Source: JAHQVI01 sp964407075 (GTDB taxonomy: Bacteria > Pseudomonadota > Alphaproteobacteria > Rhizobiales > Rhodomicrobiaceae). Taken from it: 24,256 bases of DNA. Below the pieces are notes generated by a model. The model was given only the letters and a program-made list of their open reading frames with translations. It made no database searches and had not been told where the DNA came from. This document shows, piece by piece, positions 15,766 to 23,588 of the stretch (its first letter is position 1; each line of letters opens with the position of its first letter). Made by a program: the position numbers and the translations under genes. The stretch covers positions 1 through 24,256 of the forward strand of contig CAYOUE010000030.1 of NCBI GenBank assembly GCA_964407075.1. The letters are read 5' to 3'.

Positions 15766-16512
15766 TCAGTGCTTCCTTAGGATGACCTCGCGCCGCAGAC
15801 GCCTGCGCCTTATCGCCATGATGTTGAAGAATTCCGTCGCCGCAGCAAACGCCATCGCAAAGTAGATGTAGGCGCGCGGGATGTGGAAATGCAGACCGTC
15901 CGCGATCAGCGCCACGCCGATAAGCATCAGGAAGGTCAGCGCAAGCATCTTCGTTGTCGGATGCCGCTCGATGAAGGCGGCCACGGGCTCGGCTGCAATA
16001 TACATGACCCCGATGGCCAGCACGACGGCCGCGATCATGACTTCGACATGCTGCGCCATTCCGACAGCGGTGACGATCGAGTCGATGGAAAAGATCGCGT
16101 CGATGACGACGATCTGCGCAATGACCGCGCTGAACGCCATCGAAGCGGCCGATCCGCTCTTTTCATGATCGTGTGGGTCACCGTCGATTTCGGCATGGAT
16201 TTCCTGAGTCGCCTTCACGATCAGGAAAATGCCTCCAGCTATCAGAATCAGGTCGCGTACGGAGATTCCGAGGCCGAATACGGTGAACATCGGCTGCGTC
16301 ATGCCCATGATCCAGAAGATCGACAGAAGCATGAGAATGCGGAATATGAGCGCAAGGGCAAGGCCGATCTGGCGCGCGCGTCGCGCCTGGGCGGCCGGGA
16401 GTTTTTCGGTGACGATGGACAGGAAAATGACGTTGTCGATACCGAGTACGATTTCCAGCACGCTCAGTGCAAGAAAACTTGCCCATACGTTCGGGTCCAG
16501 TAGAAGCTCCAC
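15766..16512 (-). CDS. TerC-family integral membrane protein
   Basis: 248 residues and about seven hydrophobic segments, typical of the TerC/Alx family, whose members export Mn(II) or support metal loading of exported proteins and were first linked to tellurite resistance. Characteristic acidic intramembrane motifs are present: LEIVLGIDNVIFLSI (about 19-33) and IDAIFSIDSIVTAVGM. A His/Asp-rich cytosolic loop (EIDGDPHDHEKSG) lies mid-protein. The GTG start is supported by GAGGAG eight bases upstream. It follows pcs on the same strand with a gap of 126 bp. I looked for the Mn-sensing yybP-ykoY riboswitch in that gap and did not find a convincing one. Confidence 0.9.
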   Translation of the reverse strand: MELLLDPNVWASFLALSVLEIVLGIDNVIFLSIVTEKLPAAQARRARQIGLALALIFRILMLLSIFWIMGMTQPMFTVFGLGISVRDLILIAGGIFLIVKATQEIHAEIDGDPHDHEKSGSAASMAFSAVIAQIVVIDAIFSIDSIVTAVGMAQHVEVMIAAVVLAIGVMYIAAEPVAAFIERHPTTKMLALTFLMLIGVALIADGLHFHIPRAYIYFAMAFAAATEFFNIMAIRRRRLRREVILRKH

Positions 16513-16638
16513 AGGGGTATCTCCTCAAGCGCGCCGCGCCCTGCGCAAAATTCTGCTAACGCCAAGCAATATAGCCTTAACTGCCGCCGGGAAAGCCCCC
16601 ATGAGGCAATCCTGGCGTATTGACTTCAGCTGAGCGGT

Positions 16639-17349
16639 CTACATGCCACGCCCTTTCGGTTCGCCGCTTCCCAAGCTCCTTTGGAGGCCCAGCGCGATCA
16701 AGTAGAGGCTGGTCAGAGCGATGACCGCTTGCACCGCGATATTTGCCGGGAAGCCCTGTACGAGCGCGGCGACCGAAGCCGCAGCCCACGCGCCGACAAC
16801 AGCAAGCGTGACCGGACGAAGGCGAGCCGCTCGAACCGGATGGACCCATTTCAACGGGACGAATGTCAGCGCCGCAAGGCCGAGCACGATTGCAAGGTTC
16901 ACAGCGCCAGGAAGCGCGAAGACCAGCATGTAGAATGCGACTCCGTTCCAAAGCGCAGGAAAACCGACGAAAAAGCCGTCATCGGTTTTGCTTTCATTGT
17001 CGATGAAATGAAACAGCGAGGTGAGCAGAATGATCGCCGCGGCGCTCCAGGCCAGTCCGTCCGGCATTAGACCGGCTTCATGGATGATGAACACGGGCAC
17101 CAGGACGTAAGTGACGTAATCTATGATGAGATCGAGGCGTTCGCCGGAGAAACGGGGGAGCTGTCTCCCGACGCCAACCCGGCGCGCAAGCGGACCGTCC
17201 AGCGCGTCGACGACAAGCGCCGCGCCCAGCCAGGCGAAAGCGTTTTCCCAGCGATGCGCTGCCGCTTCCAGGAGTGCCTGAAATCCCAGGACGGCGCCGA
17301 GCGCCGTGAAGGCGTGAACTCCAAATGCCGCTATTCGCCCTCCGCTCAT
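16639..17349 (-). CDS. pcs: Phosphatidylcholine synthase Pcs
   Basis: Condenses CDP-diacylglycerol with choline to form phosphatidylcholine in one step, a pathway typical of rhizobia and related host-associated or soil alphaproteobacteria. It is a multi-spanning membrane protein of 236 residues. The CDP-alcohol phosphotransferase signature is D48-ALDG-PLAR..SG69-ERLD-LIID77, with the longer central spacer and the IDYVTYVLVP continuation characteristic of Pcs and not of PssA. I chose the ATG at 17349: the in-frame ATG at 17382 lies inside the terminator hairpin at 17369-17393 and is unlikely to be used. TerC follows on the same strand. Confidence 0.92.
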   Translation of the reverse strand: MSGGRIAAFGVHAFTALGAVLGFQALLEAAAHRWENAFAWLGAALVVDALDGPLARRVGVGRQLPRFSGERLDLIIDYVTYVLVPVFIIHEAGLMPDGLAWSAAAIILLTSLFHFIDNESKTDDGFFVGFPALWNGVAFYMLVFALPGAVNLAIVLGLAALTFVPLKWVHPVRAARLRPVTLAVVGAWAAASVAALVQGFPANIAVQAVIALTSLYLIALGLQRSLGSGEPKGRGM

Positions 17350-17368
17350 GCAAGCCTGTTCCCGAAAC

Positions 17369-17393
17369 GAAAAAGGCGGCATCGCGCCGCCTT
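17369..17393 (-). terminator. Intrinsic terminator after the small secreted-protein gene
   Basis: On the minus strand, AAGGCGGC-GCGAT-GCCGCCTT is followed by a run of T (complement of 17370-17374). It sits 22 bp after the stop at 17416 and just upstream of pcs, so it ends the secreted-protein transcript and separates it from pcs. Confidence 0.85.
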
Positions 17394-17415
17394 GGAAACC
17401 ATGATGTTCAAAGCC

Positions 17416-17796
17416 TTAGAAACGGTGCCTGATCTTGCCCTTGATAAGCACGTCGTCCTGCCTGTTGTCTATCCGGTTCTCCGGCCCTTCGCCGCCATCG
17501 CCGTAAAGCAGTTCCAGGCCGAAATCAAGCTTGGGCAACTTTCCGATCGGCCCCAATCCGGGAATGGTCAATTCCGTTTCCTCAGAACCGCCAGCGCCCG
17601 GGGCGAGGCTCAACGGATCCGGCGTATCGGCCGGCTCGGCGTTAAGACTTTGTTGGGGAACACCTTGTGCAGCCTGCCCAGGTGGCGGGCTGATCTGGGT
17701 CTCGGTAAATGCAGCGGCGTATACGGCACTCCCAGCCAGAAGCAGGGAGGCCGCCAAAGCCGTTTTCGCCATTTTTGTGAGTGGATGAAAAACCAT
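17416..17796 (-). CDS. Small secreted protein of unknown function
   Basis: 126 residues from the chosen start. A signal peptide (MAKTALAASLLLAGSAVYA, cleavage before AFTETQ) is followed by a Pro/Gly-rich low-complexity segment (PPPGQAAQGVPQQS..) and a C-terminal block ending DVLIKGKIRHRF. Short exported proteins with an -RHRF-like end recur in Hyphomicrobiales as I remember them, without known function. The ATG at 17796 is preceded by GGAG nine bases upstream; an ATG at 17823 would extend the N-terminus by nine residues with a poorer ribosome site. It is monocistronic, ended by the terminator at 17369-17393. Confidence 0.72.
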   Translation of the reverse strand: MVFHPLTKMAKTALAASLLLAGSAVYAAAFTETQISPPPGQAAQGVPQQSLNAEPADTPDPLSLAPGAGGSEETELTIPGLGPIGKLPKLDFGLELLYGDGGEGPENRIDNRQDDVLIKGKIRHRF

Positions 17797-18127
17797 CTCG
17801 CTCAACTCCAGAATCTCTTTCATTTAAAATGACGTCATGGCGAAGCTATTTCAAGCGCGCTGAATTTTTACTTAAACCACTGAATTTATTTGCTAATTAA
17901 CAGCGACACGCGAATCCTGTGTTTCTTGTGCAACAAATTTTTTTAAGCGGGTCATAATTCCGCCGCAAAAACGCATCCGATTTTCCATAATACTCCACAA
18001 AGTCACGAAAACCTGTTCGGATATCCGCGGACTGCGGTAAATCTGCACGTTTTTCGGTGGAAAAACGGTGTATGACCAACGACCCAAGCTCCGCCTTATT
18101 CTTGCCGGAATTGTAAAATTTTCGCCA
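17797..18127. other. A+T-rich intergenic region with several palindromes
   Basis: About 330 bp without a convincing gene, lying downstream of cutA and upstream of the small secreted-protein gene (both minus). It contains ATGACGTCAT (17829-17838), CGGATATCCG (18018-18027) and a 20-bp perfect dyad at 18048-18067. A 92-codon minus-strand frame (17893-18171) crosses it but overlaps the cutA end and has no recognisable features. Confidence 0.6.
18048..18067. repeat. Perfect inverted repeat downstream of cutA
   Basis: CGTTTTTC-GGTG-GAAAAACG: 8-bp perfect arms and a 4-bp loop, 60 bp beyond the cutA stop. It could be a weak terminator hairpin for cutA or a protein-binding dyad; no T-tract follows on the minus strand beyond the arm itself. 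Confidence 0.5.
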
Positions 18128-18538
18128 TTATTCGTCCTTGGCGACTTCGCCCGCGCCGCACTGGCCGACAATCCACTCCAGGAAGTCCTCGCCGCCGCCA
18201 GTCACAGGCAGAGTCAGCAGCGCAGGCGTCGAATAAGGATGCAAACGCCTGATCTCGGCCAGAAGCGCCTCGCTGCTTGTCCTTGCGGTCTTGAGAATCA
18301 TGGCGGTTTCGCCGCCTTCCTCGACCTTGCCCTCCCAGAAATACACGGACGTCATGCCCGGGAAGATGTTGGCGCAAGCCGCCAGCCTTTTTCGCACGAT
18401 CTCATGCGCGGCCTTTTTTGCATCGCCGGGGGCGGGGAATGTAGTGTAAACCAGAACCACACCACTGTCGCGGAAAGCTGCATCGGTGGTTGCAGTCCTG
18501 CTCGGTTCGCCGGAAGCTGGGTGGATCGTCTTTTGCAT
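18128..18538 (-). CDS. cutA: CutA1-family divalent-cation tolerance protein
   Basis: Small trimeric CutA protein, historically linked to copper tolerance, with an unclear cellular role. The core starts at SGVVLVYTTFP and continues through KRLAACANIFPGMTSVYFWEGKVEE, ETAMILKT and LHPYSTPALLTLPV, the diagnostic CutA blocks. The 136-residue product has an N-terminal extension of about 30 residues that is not part of the conserved fold. The true start could instead be a GTG inside the VVLV segment, though no ribosome site is evident there. It is divergent from nadK with only 20 bp between start codons. Confidence 0.9.
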   Translation of the reverse strand: MQKTIHPASGEPSRTATTDAAFRDSGVVLVYTTFPAPGDAKKAAHEIVRKRLAACANIFPGMTSVYFWEGKVEEGGETAMILKTARTSSEALLAEIRRLHPYSTPALLTLPVTGGGEDFLEWIVGQCGAGEVAKDE

Positions 18539-18558
18539 ATGCTCAACCTGGTCATTCA

Positions 18559-19344
18559 ATGGCGGCCAAACCAGACACGATAATCGAAAAAATTCATTTC
18601 GTCGCCAGCAGCAGCAAGGAAGCCCGCGCTGCGCTTGAAACGCTGCGGAAGGATTATGGCGACGCCCCGCCAGATGACGCCGAAGTGGTCGTGGCGCTCG
18701 GCGGCGACGGACTGATGCTGCAGACGCTCCACAGCTTCATGGGAAGACGAATCCCGATCTATGGCATGAATTGCGGATCGGTCGGCTTCCTGATGAACGA
18801 GTTTCGCGACGACAATCTGCGCAATCGTCTCGCGCAGGCCCGCCCGACCGTGATCCATCCTCTCAGGATGCGCGCGGAAATGGCGAATGGCGGCATAGGC
18901 GAAGCGCTCGCCATAAACGAGGTTTCGATCTTCCGCCTCACGCATCAGGCCGCGCAGCTGAGGGTCTCGATCGACGGGCAGGTCAGGCTCCGCGAGTTGA
19001 TCTGCGATGGCCTGCTGGTCTCGACTCCGGCCGGCAGCACCGCCTATAATTTTTCGGTCGGAGGACCGATCCTGCCGATAAACGCCTCGCTGCTCGCGCT
19101 TACCCCGATCAGCCCGTTCCGGCCCCGGCGATGGCGCGGCGCGCTGCTGCCGAGTTCCGCACAAGTGAGCGTGAGCGTGCTGGACGCCGAAAAGCGCCCG
19201 ATGAGCGCTGTCGCCGACCACACCGAAATCCGCGACGTGCTCAAGGTCGATGTCCGGGAGGAGCGGAACATCGGCCTTACGCTGCTCTTCGATCCGGGAC
19301 ACGAACTTGACGAGCGGATCATTGCGGAACAGTTCCGCTACTGA
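18559..19344 (+). CDS. nadK: NAD kinase
   Basis: Phosphorylates NAD to NADP; 261 residues, typical of the alphaproteobacterial form. Motifs: VVALGGDGLML with GGDG at residues 48-51, YGMNCGSVGFLMNE, NEVSIFR, the substrate loop LLVSTPAGSTAYNFSVGGPILP, and the C-terminal ADHTEI and DERIIAEQFRY. The start is the ATG at 18559 (MAAKPDTI..), directly before the conserved fold; an upstream in-frame codon at 18490 would overlap cutA. No clear ribosome site is visible. The stop is 14 bp before the MaoC-like gene, so the two are probably cotranscribed. Confidence 0.96.
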   Translation: MAAKPDTIIEKIHFVASSSKEARAALETLRKDYGDAPPDDAEVVVALGGDGLMLQTLHSFMGRRIPIYGMNCGSVGFLMNEFRDDNLRNRLAQARPTVIHPLRMRAEMANGGIGEALAINEVSIFRLTHQAAQLRVSIDGQVRLRELICDGLLVSTPAGSTAYNFSVGGPILPINASLLALTPISPFRPRRWRGALLPSSAQVSVSVLDAEKRPMSAVADHTEIRDVLKVDVREERNIGLTLLFDPGHELDERIIAEQFRY

Positions 19345-19358
19345 CCGGGAGAGGTGGA

Positions 19359-19817
19359 ATGACCGGGTTATATTTCGAGGAATTTGCCGAAGGCGCCGTC
19401 TACGATCATCCGATCCGCCGGACCGTGACGGAGGCCGACAACACCTTCTTCTCCTGCCTGACCCATAATCCGCAGCCGCTTCATATCGACCGTCATTATT
19501 GCGAAACGCAAACCGAGTTCGGCCAGCCGCTCATGAACTCGCTATTCACACTCGGTCTGATGATCGGCATATCCGTCAATCACATAACGCTGGGCACCAC
19601 CATCGCCAATCTCGGCATGACCGAGGTACGCTTCACTCACCCGCTGTTTCACGGCGACACCGTTCATGTCCGCACGACCGTTGCAGGCAAGCGCGAGAGC
19701 GCCTCTCGCCCGAATGCGGGCATTGTCGAGCTGCATCACGAGGCTTTCAATCAGGACGGAGCGCTGGTCGCATCCTGCAGACGGCAGGTCTTCATCCACA
19801 AGCGCCCGCAAGGCTGA
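19359..19817 (+). CDS. MaoC-like hot-dog acyl-CoA hydratase/dehydratase
   Basis: 152-residue single hot-dog protein. YFEEFAEGAVYDHPIRRTVTEADNTFFSCLTHNPQPLHID contains the MaoC hydratase motif, with Asp in TEAD and His in PLHID. FGQPLMNSLFTLGL and VRFTHPLFHGDTVHV complete the pattern. Relatives act on enoyl-CoA or mesaconyl-CoA-type substrates; the substrate here is undetermined. The ATG has GGGAGAGG upstream. It lies 14 bp after nadK and is convergent with the nitroreductase-family gene, their stop codons 7 bp apart. Confidence 0.88.
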   Translation: MTGLYFEEFAEGAVYDHPIRRTVTEADNTFFSCLTHNPQPLHIDRHYCETQTEFGQPLMNSLFTLGLMIGISVNHITLGTTIANLGMTEVRFTHPLFHGDTVHVRTTVAGKRESASRPNAGIVELHHEAFNQDGALVASCRRQVFIHKRPQG

Positions 19818-19829
19818 CTGCGCTCAGCC
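19812..19829. repeat. Hairpin spanning two convergent stop codons
   Basis: GGCTGA-CTGCGC-TCAGCC: perfect 6-bp arms. The left arm contains the TGA of the MaoC-like gene and the right arm contains the complementary TGA of the nitroreductase gene. No T-tract is present. Possibly a shared RNA 3'-end structure. Confidence 0.5.
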
Positions 19830-20405
19830 GGCGGGCGCATCCGGAAAGCGCACGATCCGGGCAAGATCCGGCCGGTCCCTGTCCGCAGGCCGCTCCGCAG
19901 CCGTCCCGATGTAAACGAACCCCGCGAAGCGCTCATGATCTGCGAGGCCGAAGGCGGCAGCGACCTTCTCGTCGAAGCCGTACCATTCGGTGATCCACTG
20001 CGTGCCGTACCCCATCGCAGTGGCAGCGTTAAGCAGATTCATGCAGACCGCGCCGGCAGACAGGACTTGTTCCCACTCCGGACAGGCCGGATGCTCCACT
20101 GGCGAGGAGACGACCGCCACCACGACCGGCGCGCGCAGGAAACGGTTTCGTTCGGTTTCCAGTCTGATCCCGGAGGCGTCCGGCTCGCGCAAGGCGCATA
20201 TTTCCGCAAGCCGCTTTCCGAACGCGGCGCGCGCCTCTCCGCGCAGAACGACGAACCGCCAGGGCACCAGCTTCTTGTGATCGGGGACTCTGGCGGCTAT
20301 GGTCAACAGGCGCTCCAGCGTCACAGCGTCCGGGCCAGGTTCTCCGAGCGCGCTGGCCGGCACGGATCGGCGGGCGGAAAGCAGGGCAATGGCGTCGTTA
20401 TCCAT
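19824..20405 (-). CDS. Nitroreductase-family FMN oxidoreductase (YdjA-like)
   Basis: 193 residues, single-domain nitroreductase fold. FMN-contacting motifs include the N-terminal ARRSVPA, RVPDHKKLVPWRFVVLRG (about 39-56) and NAATAMGYGTQWITEWYGFDE, with the C-terminal GFVYIGTAAERP. Members reduce nitro- or quinone-type compounds with NAD(P)H; the natural substrate is unknown. The ATG at 20405 gives the standard N-terminus MDNDAIALLSARRSV. It is convergent with the MaoC-like gene and divergent from the repeat-protein gene. Confidence 0.9.
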   Translation of the reverse strand: MDNDAIALLSARRSVPASALGEPGPDAVTLERLLTIAARVPDHKKLVPWRFVVLRGEARAAFGKRLAEICALREPDASGIRLETERNRFLRAPVVVAVVSSPVEHPACPEWEQVLSAGAVCMNLLNAATAMGYGTQWITEWYGFDEKVAAAFGLADHERFAGFVYIGTAAERPADRDRPDLARIVRFPDAPAG

Positions 20406-20570
20406 TTCGTTTTTCCCGATAGCGAGAAACTGACCCGGGCCGTTAACCGCCCGCGGCTGGTCCGGCGCGCTTAGGCGTCAAGCAAGTTGAATAGAGCCTG
20501 AATGGGCACTGGACAAGCCGGCGTAAAGCTGAGAAATGAAAATATCCGGAAATTTATCTTCATCAGGCCG

Positions 20571-21992
20571 ATGCCCAGTAAACGGTTGAAACGCCCGCTT
20601 TGGCTGTTTTTCGCATTGGCGTTTTACGGCTTTTTCGCCACGGGGCAAGCCGCATTCGCCGCCGAGCCGGGTGGACCGCTCGCACAGGTCTCCTCCATCC
20701 CCGAACTGCCCGGCAGAAACCCTCTGAGCGCTGAAAATGTGCAGCTTACCGCCGTGCTCGCACCTGGGAAGCCGCCTTTGTCCGACGGCGTCTACTGGAA
20801 AGTGTACGAGGGCGGCGAGACAGGCGTGGAAACCGATGCGGCCCCTGTCTGGGCAGGCGGCGGCGCGCCGGAGCTGAGGCTGAAGCCGGGACGCTATCTT
20901 GCGGAGGCCACTTACGGTCTCGCCAGGGGCCAGCGCGAATTCGTCGTTCCCGATGCGGAACCCGTCAACCCGGTTCTTTCGCTGAACGCGGCCACCCTTA
21001 AGGTCCATGCGGTCGCGGCGGCGGGCGGACCGAAGCTGGACGGGATGTTCTATGCACTGCGCGAGACGGAAGGGGATGAGTTTGACGGAGATCTGGTGCG
21101 GTCGAGCCTTTCGGAAGCCGTGTTTCATGTGCCTGCGGGACGCTATGCACTGACGGCGCATCGCGGCCTCGCCTCGGTAAAACAGCAGGTCAGCGCGGAG
21201 GCCGGTCAGGTGCTGACAATCGAGATCCAGATGGAGATGGGCGAGGTTACGCTATCGGCCCATGCGCGCAAGGACGGCGCTGCGCTCGACGGCGCGACAT
21301 TTTTTGTCTATGAAGCCGGCGAGTCCGGCCAGAACCGGGAAATCATACGCTCCCAGCTTGCAGAGCCGACCTTCAGCCTGCCGGCGGGACGCTACCGAAT
21401 GGCAGCAGCTCTGGGGATGGCTCGGGCAGAAGCGGATCTGACCGTAGAAGCCGGGGACGCCAAGCGGGGGCAACTCGTACTGAACGGCGGTAGCCTGCGG
21501 CTGCGCTCCTTGCTTGCCGGCAGCGGGCAACCGCTCGACCGTAACGTGCTCTACCGCATTTATGGCCACTTGCCGGACAATGGCGGCCCTCAGCAAGGGG
21601 AAATCCTGCGATCCACGGTCGCCGCGCCGGTCCTGTTCCTGCCGAGCGGCCGCTACCGCGTCGAAAGTCAGTACGGATGGCATAATGCGCGCCAGACGAG
21701 CGAGATAGAGATCAGGCCCGGCAATGTCACCGAGATAGATTTCGAGCACAAGGCCAGCAAGGTGCGTTTGCGGCTCTTGCCGCATAGTGGAGGCCGGCCT
21801 CTCGGTCCCGTGAAATGGACCGTGAAGAACAATGGCTCCGGCACCGTCGTCATATCGCAGGATACCGAACCCGAACTGATCCTTCAGGATGGCGCTTACC
21901 AGGCCGTGGCGCAACATGGCTCGAACACGTATACGCAGGTTTTTGATGCGCAGTCCAACAACGACCAAATTGTCGAGATTACGGTTCGTTGA
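20571..21992 (+). CDS. Secreted protein of five tandem beta-rich repeats, unknown function
   Basis: 473 residues. The N-terminus MPSKRLKRPLWLFFALAFYGFFATGQAAFA is a signal peptide, cleaved before AEPGG, which is why I start at 20571 and not at the ATG at 20502. The rest is five consecutive repeats of 75-90 residues (about 56-141, 142-224, 225-307, 308-396, 397-473). Each has an opening alternating-hydrophobic strand, a PLDG-like turn, a W/Y-x-V-Y strand and the motif [LV]-x2-G-x-Y-x6-G (LKPGRY, VPAGRY, LPAGRY, LPSGRY, LQDGAY). The pattern suggests an immunoglobulin-like or PEGA/Cna-B-like beta-sandwich; I do not recognise a named family. The same repeat occurs three times in the next gene, 41 bp downstream, so the two are probably one operon with a joint role in the periplasm or at the cell surface. 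Confidence 0.82.
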   Translation: MPSKRLKRPLWLFFALAFYGFFATGQAAFAAEPGGPLAQVSSIPELPGRNPLSAENVQLTAVLAPGKPPLSDGVYWKVYEGGETGVETDAAPVWAGGGAPELRLKPGRYLAEATYGLARGQREFVVPDAEPVNPVLSLNAATLKVHAVAAAGGPKLDGMFYALRETEGDEFDGDLVRSSLSEAVFHVPAGRYALTAHRGLASVKQQVSAEAGQVLTIEIQMEMGEVTLSAHARKDGAALDGATFFVYEAGESGQNREIIRSQLAEPTFSLPAGRYRMAAALGMARAEADLTVEAGDAKRGQLVLNGGSLRLRSLLAGSGQPLDRNVLYRIYGHLPDNGGPQQGEILRSTVAAPVLFLPSGRYRVESQYGWHNARQTSEIEIRPGNVTEIDFEHKASKVRLRLLPHSGGRPLGPVKWTVKNNGSGTVVISQDTEPELILQDGAYQAVAQHGSNTYTQVFDAQSNNDQIVEITVR

Positions 21993-22033
21993 TCCGCCAC
22001 ATGAAACGCGTCAAGGGGGACTGAACAAAGACC

Positions 22034-23557
22034 ATGAACAGAACAACCGGCGCTTTCCATACCAACGCATGGGCCTGCGCCGCAGCGGCTTTGATCTGGG
22101 TCGCGGCAGCGTCCGCGACCGCCCGCGCGCAGAGCGAAAACGAGGCCGTGCTGCTCCTCGACCACTCGGGCAGCATGTGGGCGCAGATCGAAGGCGCGCC
22201 GAAAGTGTCGATCATGCGCGACGCGGTCGACGCCATGCTCCGCGAGCATTCGGGCAGGCTCGATCTCGGCGTGATCGCCTATGGCGCGCAGAAAACCAAG
22301 AACTGCGAATCGATCGACACGCTCAAGCCGGTCGGCGCCATAGATGCTGACGCCGACGCCAAGGCCATAGCCTCGGTCCGCCCGAACGGCACCGCCGCAA
22401 TCGCCGCATCGCTCGCCGCCGCTGACAAGCTGTTCGAGACGGAAGCAGGCGGGCGCTCCATCATTCTCATCAGCGACAGTACGGACGACTGCAAGGCCGA
22501 TCCGTGCGCTGCAGCCGAAACCCTGAAAACGCAATCGCCGAATACCGTCGCTCACGTCATCGCATTCTCCGAGCAGGATCTGGAGCCGCTTCAGGCGCTC
22601 TCCTGCGTTGCGGAGAAAACCGGCGGCACGTTTCAGACAGCAGCCTCGGCGGGGGAACTGAACGAAGCGGTGCGCAAGGCGTTCGAGCTTGCCTCGCTCG
22701 GCCTGCCGGGGGATGTCCTGGCGCAGCCCTTCGGTGAGTTGGCAGGCGAGGACGGTCAGGCCGCCGGCCCGGGCTCAGCCTTCCTGTCGGACGATCCCGG
22801 AACGCTGGTCCTCTCGGCTGTGCTCGCCCAGTCTGCCGCCCCGCTCACCAGCGGTCTGATCTGGCGCGTCTACGGCATCGAGGTCGAGGAGGACGGCAGC
22901 TACAAGCTTCTGCACCGCTTCGAGGACTCGCAGATCGCGGTGACGCTCCCGCCTGGCGAATATCTCGTCAATGCCTCTTATGGACAGGCTCACGTCACCA
23001 AGCGCGTGACCGTCTGGCCCGGCCGGCGCGTGGAGGACACGCTCAATCTTCAGGCTGGCGGATTGCGGCTCTATGCGACACTCGCCAATGAGCCGCTGAT
23101 CGCGGAAAATGCGCTGCGCTTCGATGTCTTCTCGGAGGAAACGGATCAGTTCGGCAACAAGCGCCGGGTTATCGCGGGGGCCAAATCCGGCGTTGTGCTG
23201 AGGCTGAACAGCGGAACCTACCGCGTGCTGAGCCGGTATGGCGATGCGAATTCCGTGATGGAGGTCGATGTTGCAGTGGAGCCGGGCAAGCTGACCGAGG
23301 CGACCATCGACCATCAGGCCGGAAAGGTCACATTCCGGCTCGTCGAACGCCAGGGCGGCGAGGCTCTGGCCGATACGATCTGGCACATTTATTCCGGCAA
23401 CGGCGAACTGGTCCGCAAGAGCGGCGGCGCATTTCCGACCCATGTCCTTGCTGCAGGAGACTACTCTGTCCGCGTCGAACATGGAGGGCGCGAGTTCGTG
23501 GCCAAATTCGCGGTCGGCGTCGGCGACAAGCAGCAGGTCGAAGTCATAAAGCCGTAA
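22034..23557 (+). CDS. Secreted von Willebrand factor A domain protein with three C-terminal repeats
   Basis: 507 residues with a signal peptide (cleavage near ATARAQ, residue 33). The VWA domain spans about 37-220, with a complete MIDAS metal site: D43-H-S45-G-S47, Thr120 in PNGTAAIA and Asp148 in ISDSTDD. Four Cys (91, 153, 158, 191) lie in the domain and suggest disulfides outside the cytoplasm. Three repeats follow (257-342, 343-430, 431-507), carrying LPPGEY, LNSGTY and LAAGDY, the same module as in the upstream gene. No LPXTG, lipobox or C-terminal membrane anchor is seen. VWA domains bind protein ligands through the metal; the ligand here is unknown. The upstream GGGGGA is 13 bases from the ATG, longer than usual. 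Confidence 0.88.
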   Translation: MNRTTGAFHTNAWACAAAALIWVAAASATARAQSENEAVLLLDHSGSMWAQIEGAPKVSIMRDAVDAMLREHSGRLDLGVIAYGAQKTKNCESIDTLKPVGAIDADADAKAIASVRPNGTAAIAASLAAADKLFETEAGGRSIILISDSTDDCKADPCAAAETLKTQSPNTVAHVIAFSEQDLEPLQALSCVAEKTGGTFQTAASAGELNEAVRKAFELASLGLPGDVLAQPFGELAGEDGQAAGPGSAFLSDDPGTLVLSAVLAQSAAPLTSGLIWRVYGIEVEEDGSYKLLHRFEDSQIAVTLPPGEYLVNASYGQAHVTKRVTVWPGRRVEDTLNLQAGGLRLYATLANEPLIAENALRFDVFSEETDQFGNKRRVIAGAKSGVVLRLNSGTYRVLSRYGDANSVMEVDVAVEPGKLTEATIDHQAGKVTFRLVERQGGEALADTIWHIYSGNGELVRKSGGAFPTHVLAAGDYSVRVEHGGREFVAKFAVGVGDKQQVEVIKP

Positions 23558-23569
23558 ATGCCCGGAAGG

Positions 23570-23585
23570 GCCCTGAGGTCAGGGC
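23570..23585. terminator. Hairpin between convergent genes, possible bidirectional 3'-end structure
   Basis: GCCCTGA-GG-TCAGGGC: perfect 7-bp arms, placed in the 31-bp gap between the VWA stop and the pentapeptide-repeat stop. No T-tract follows on either strand, so termination is inferred from position only. Confidence 0.4.
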
Positions 23586-23588
23586 AGC

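Noticed and set aside
16513..16660. Possible yybP-ykoY Mn riboswitch upstream of the terC-family gene, suggested by GTCAATACG on the minus strand at 16616-16624
   Set aside because: The other core elements (a GGGGAGTAG-type 5' loop and an AGACC-type 3' loop) are not found at suitable positions; one short motif is not enough.
17893..18171. 92-codon minus-strand ORF across the cutA downstream region
   Set aside because: It overlaps the cutA 3' end in another frame, has no ribosome site or family motif, and crosses the palindromes. Its tail MTRLKKFVAQET loosely recalls Flp pilin starts but stops before any pilin feature.
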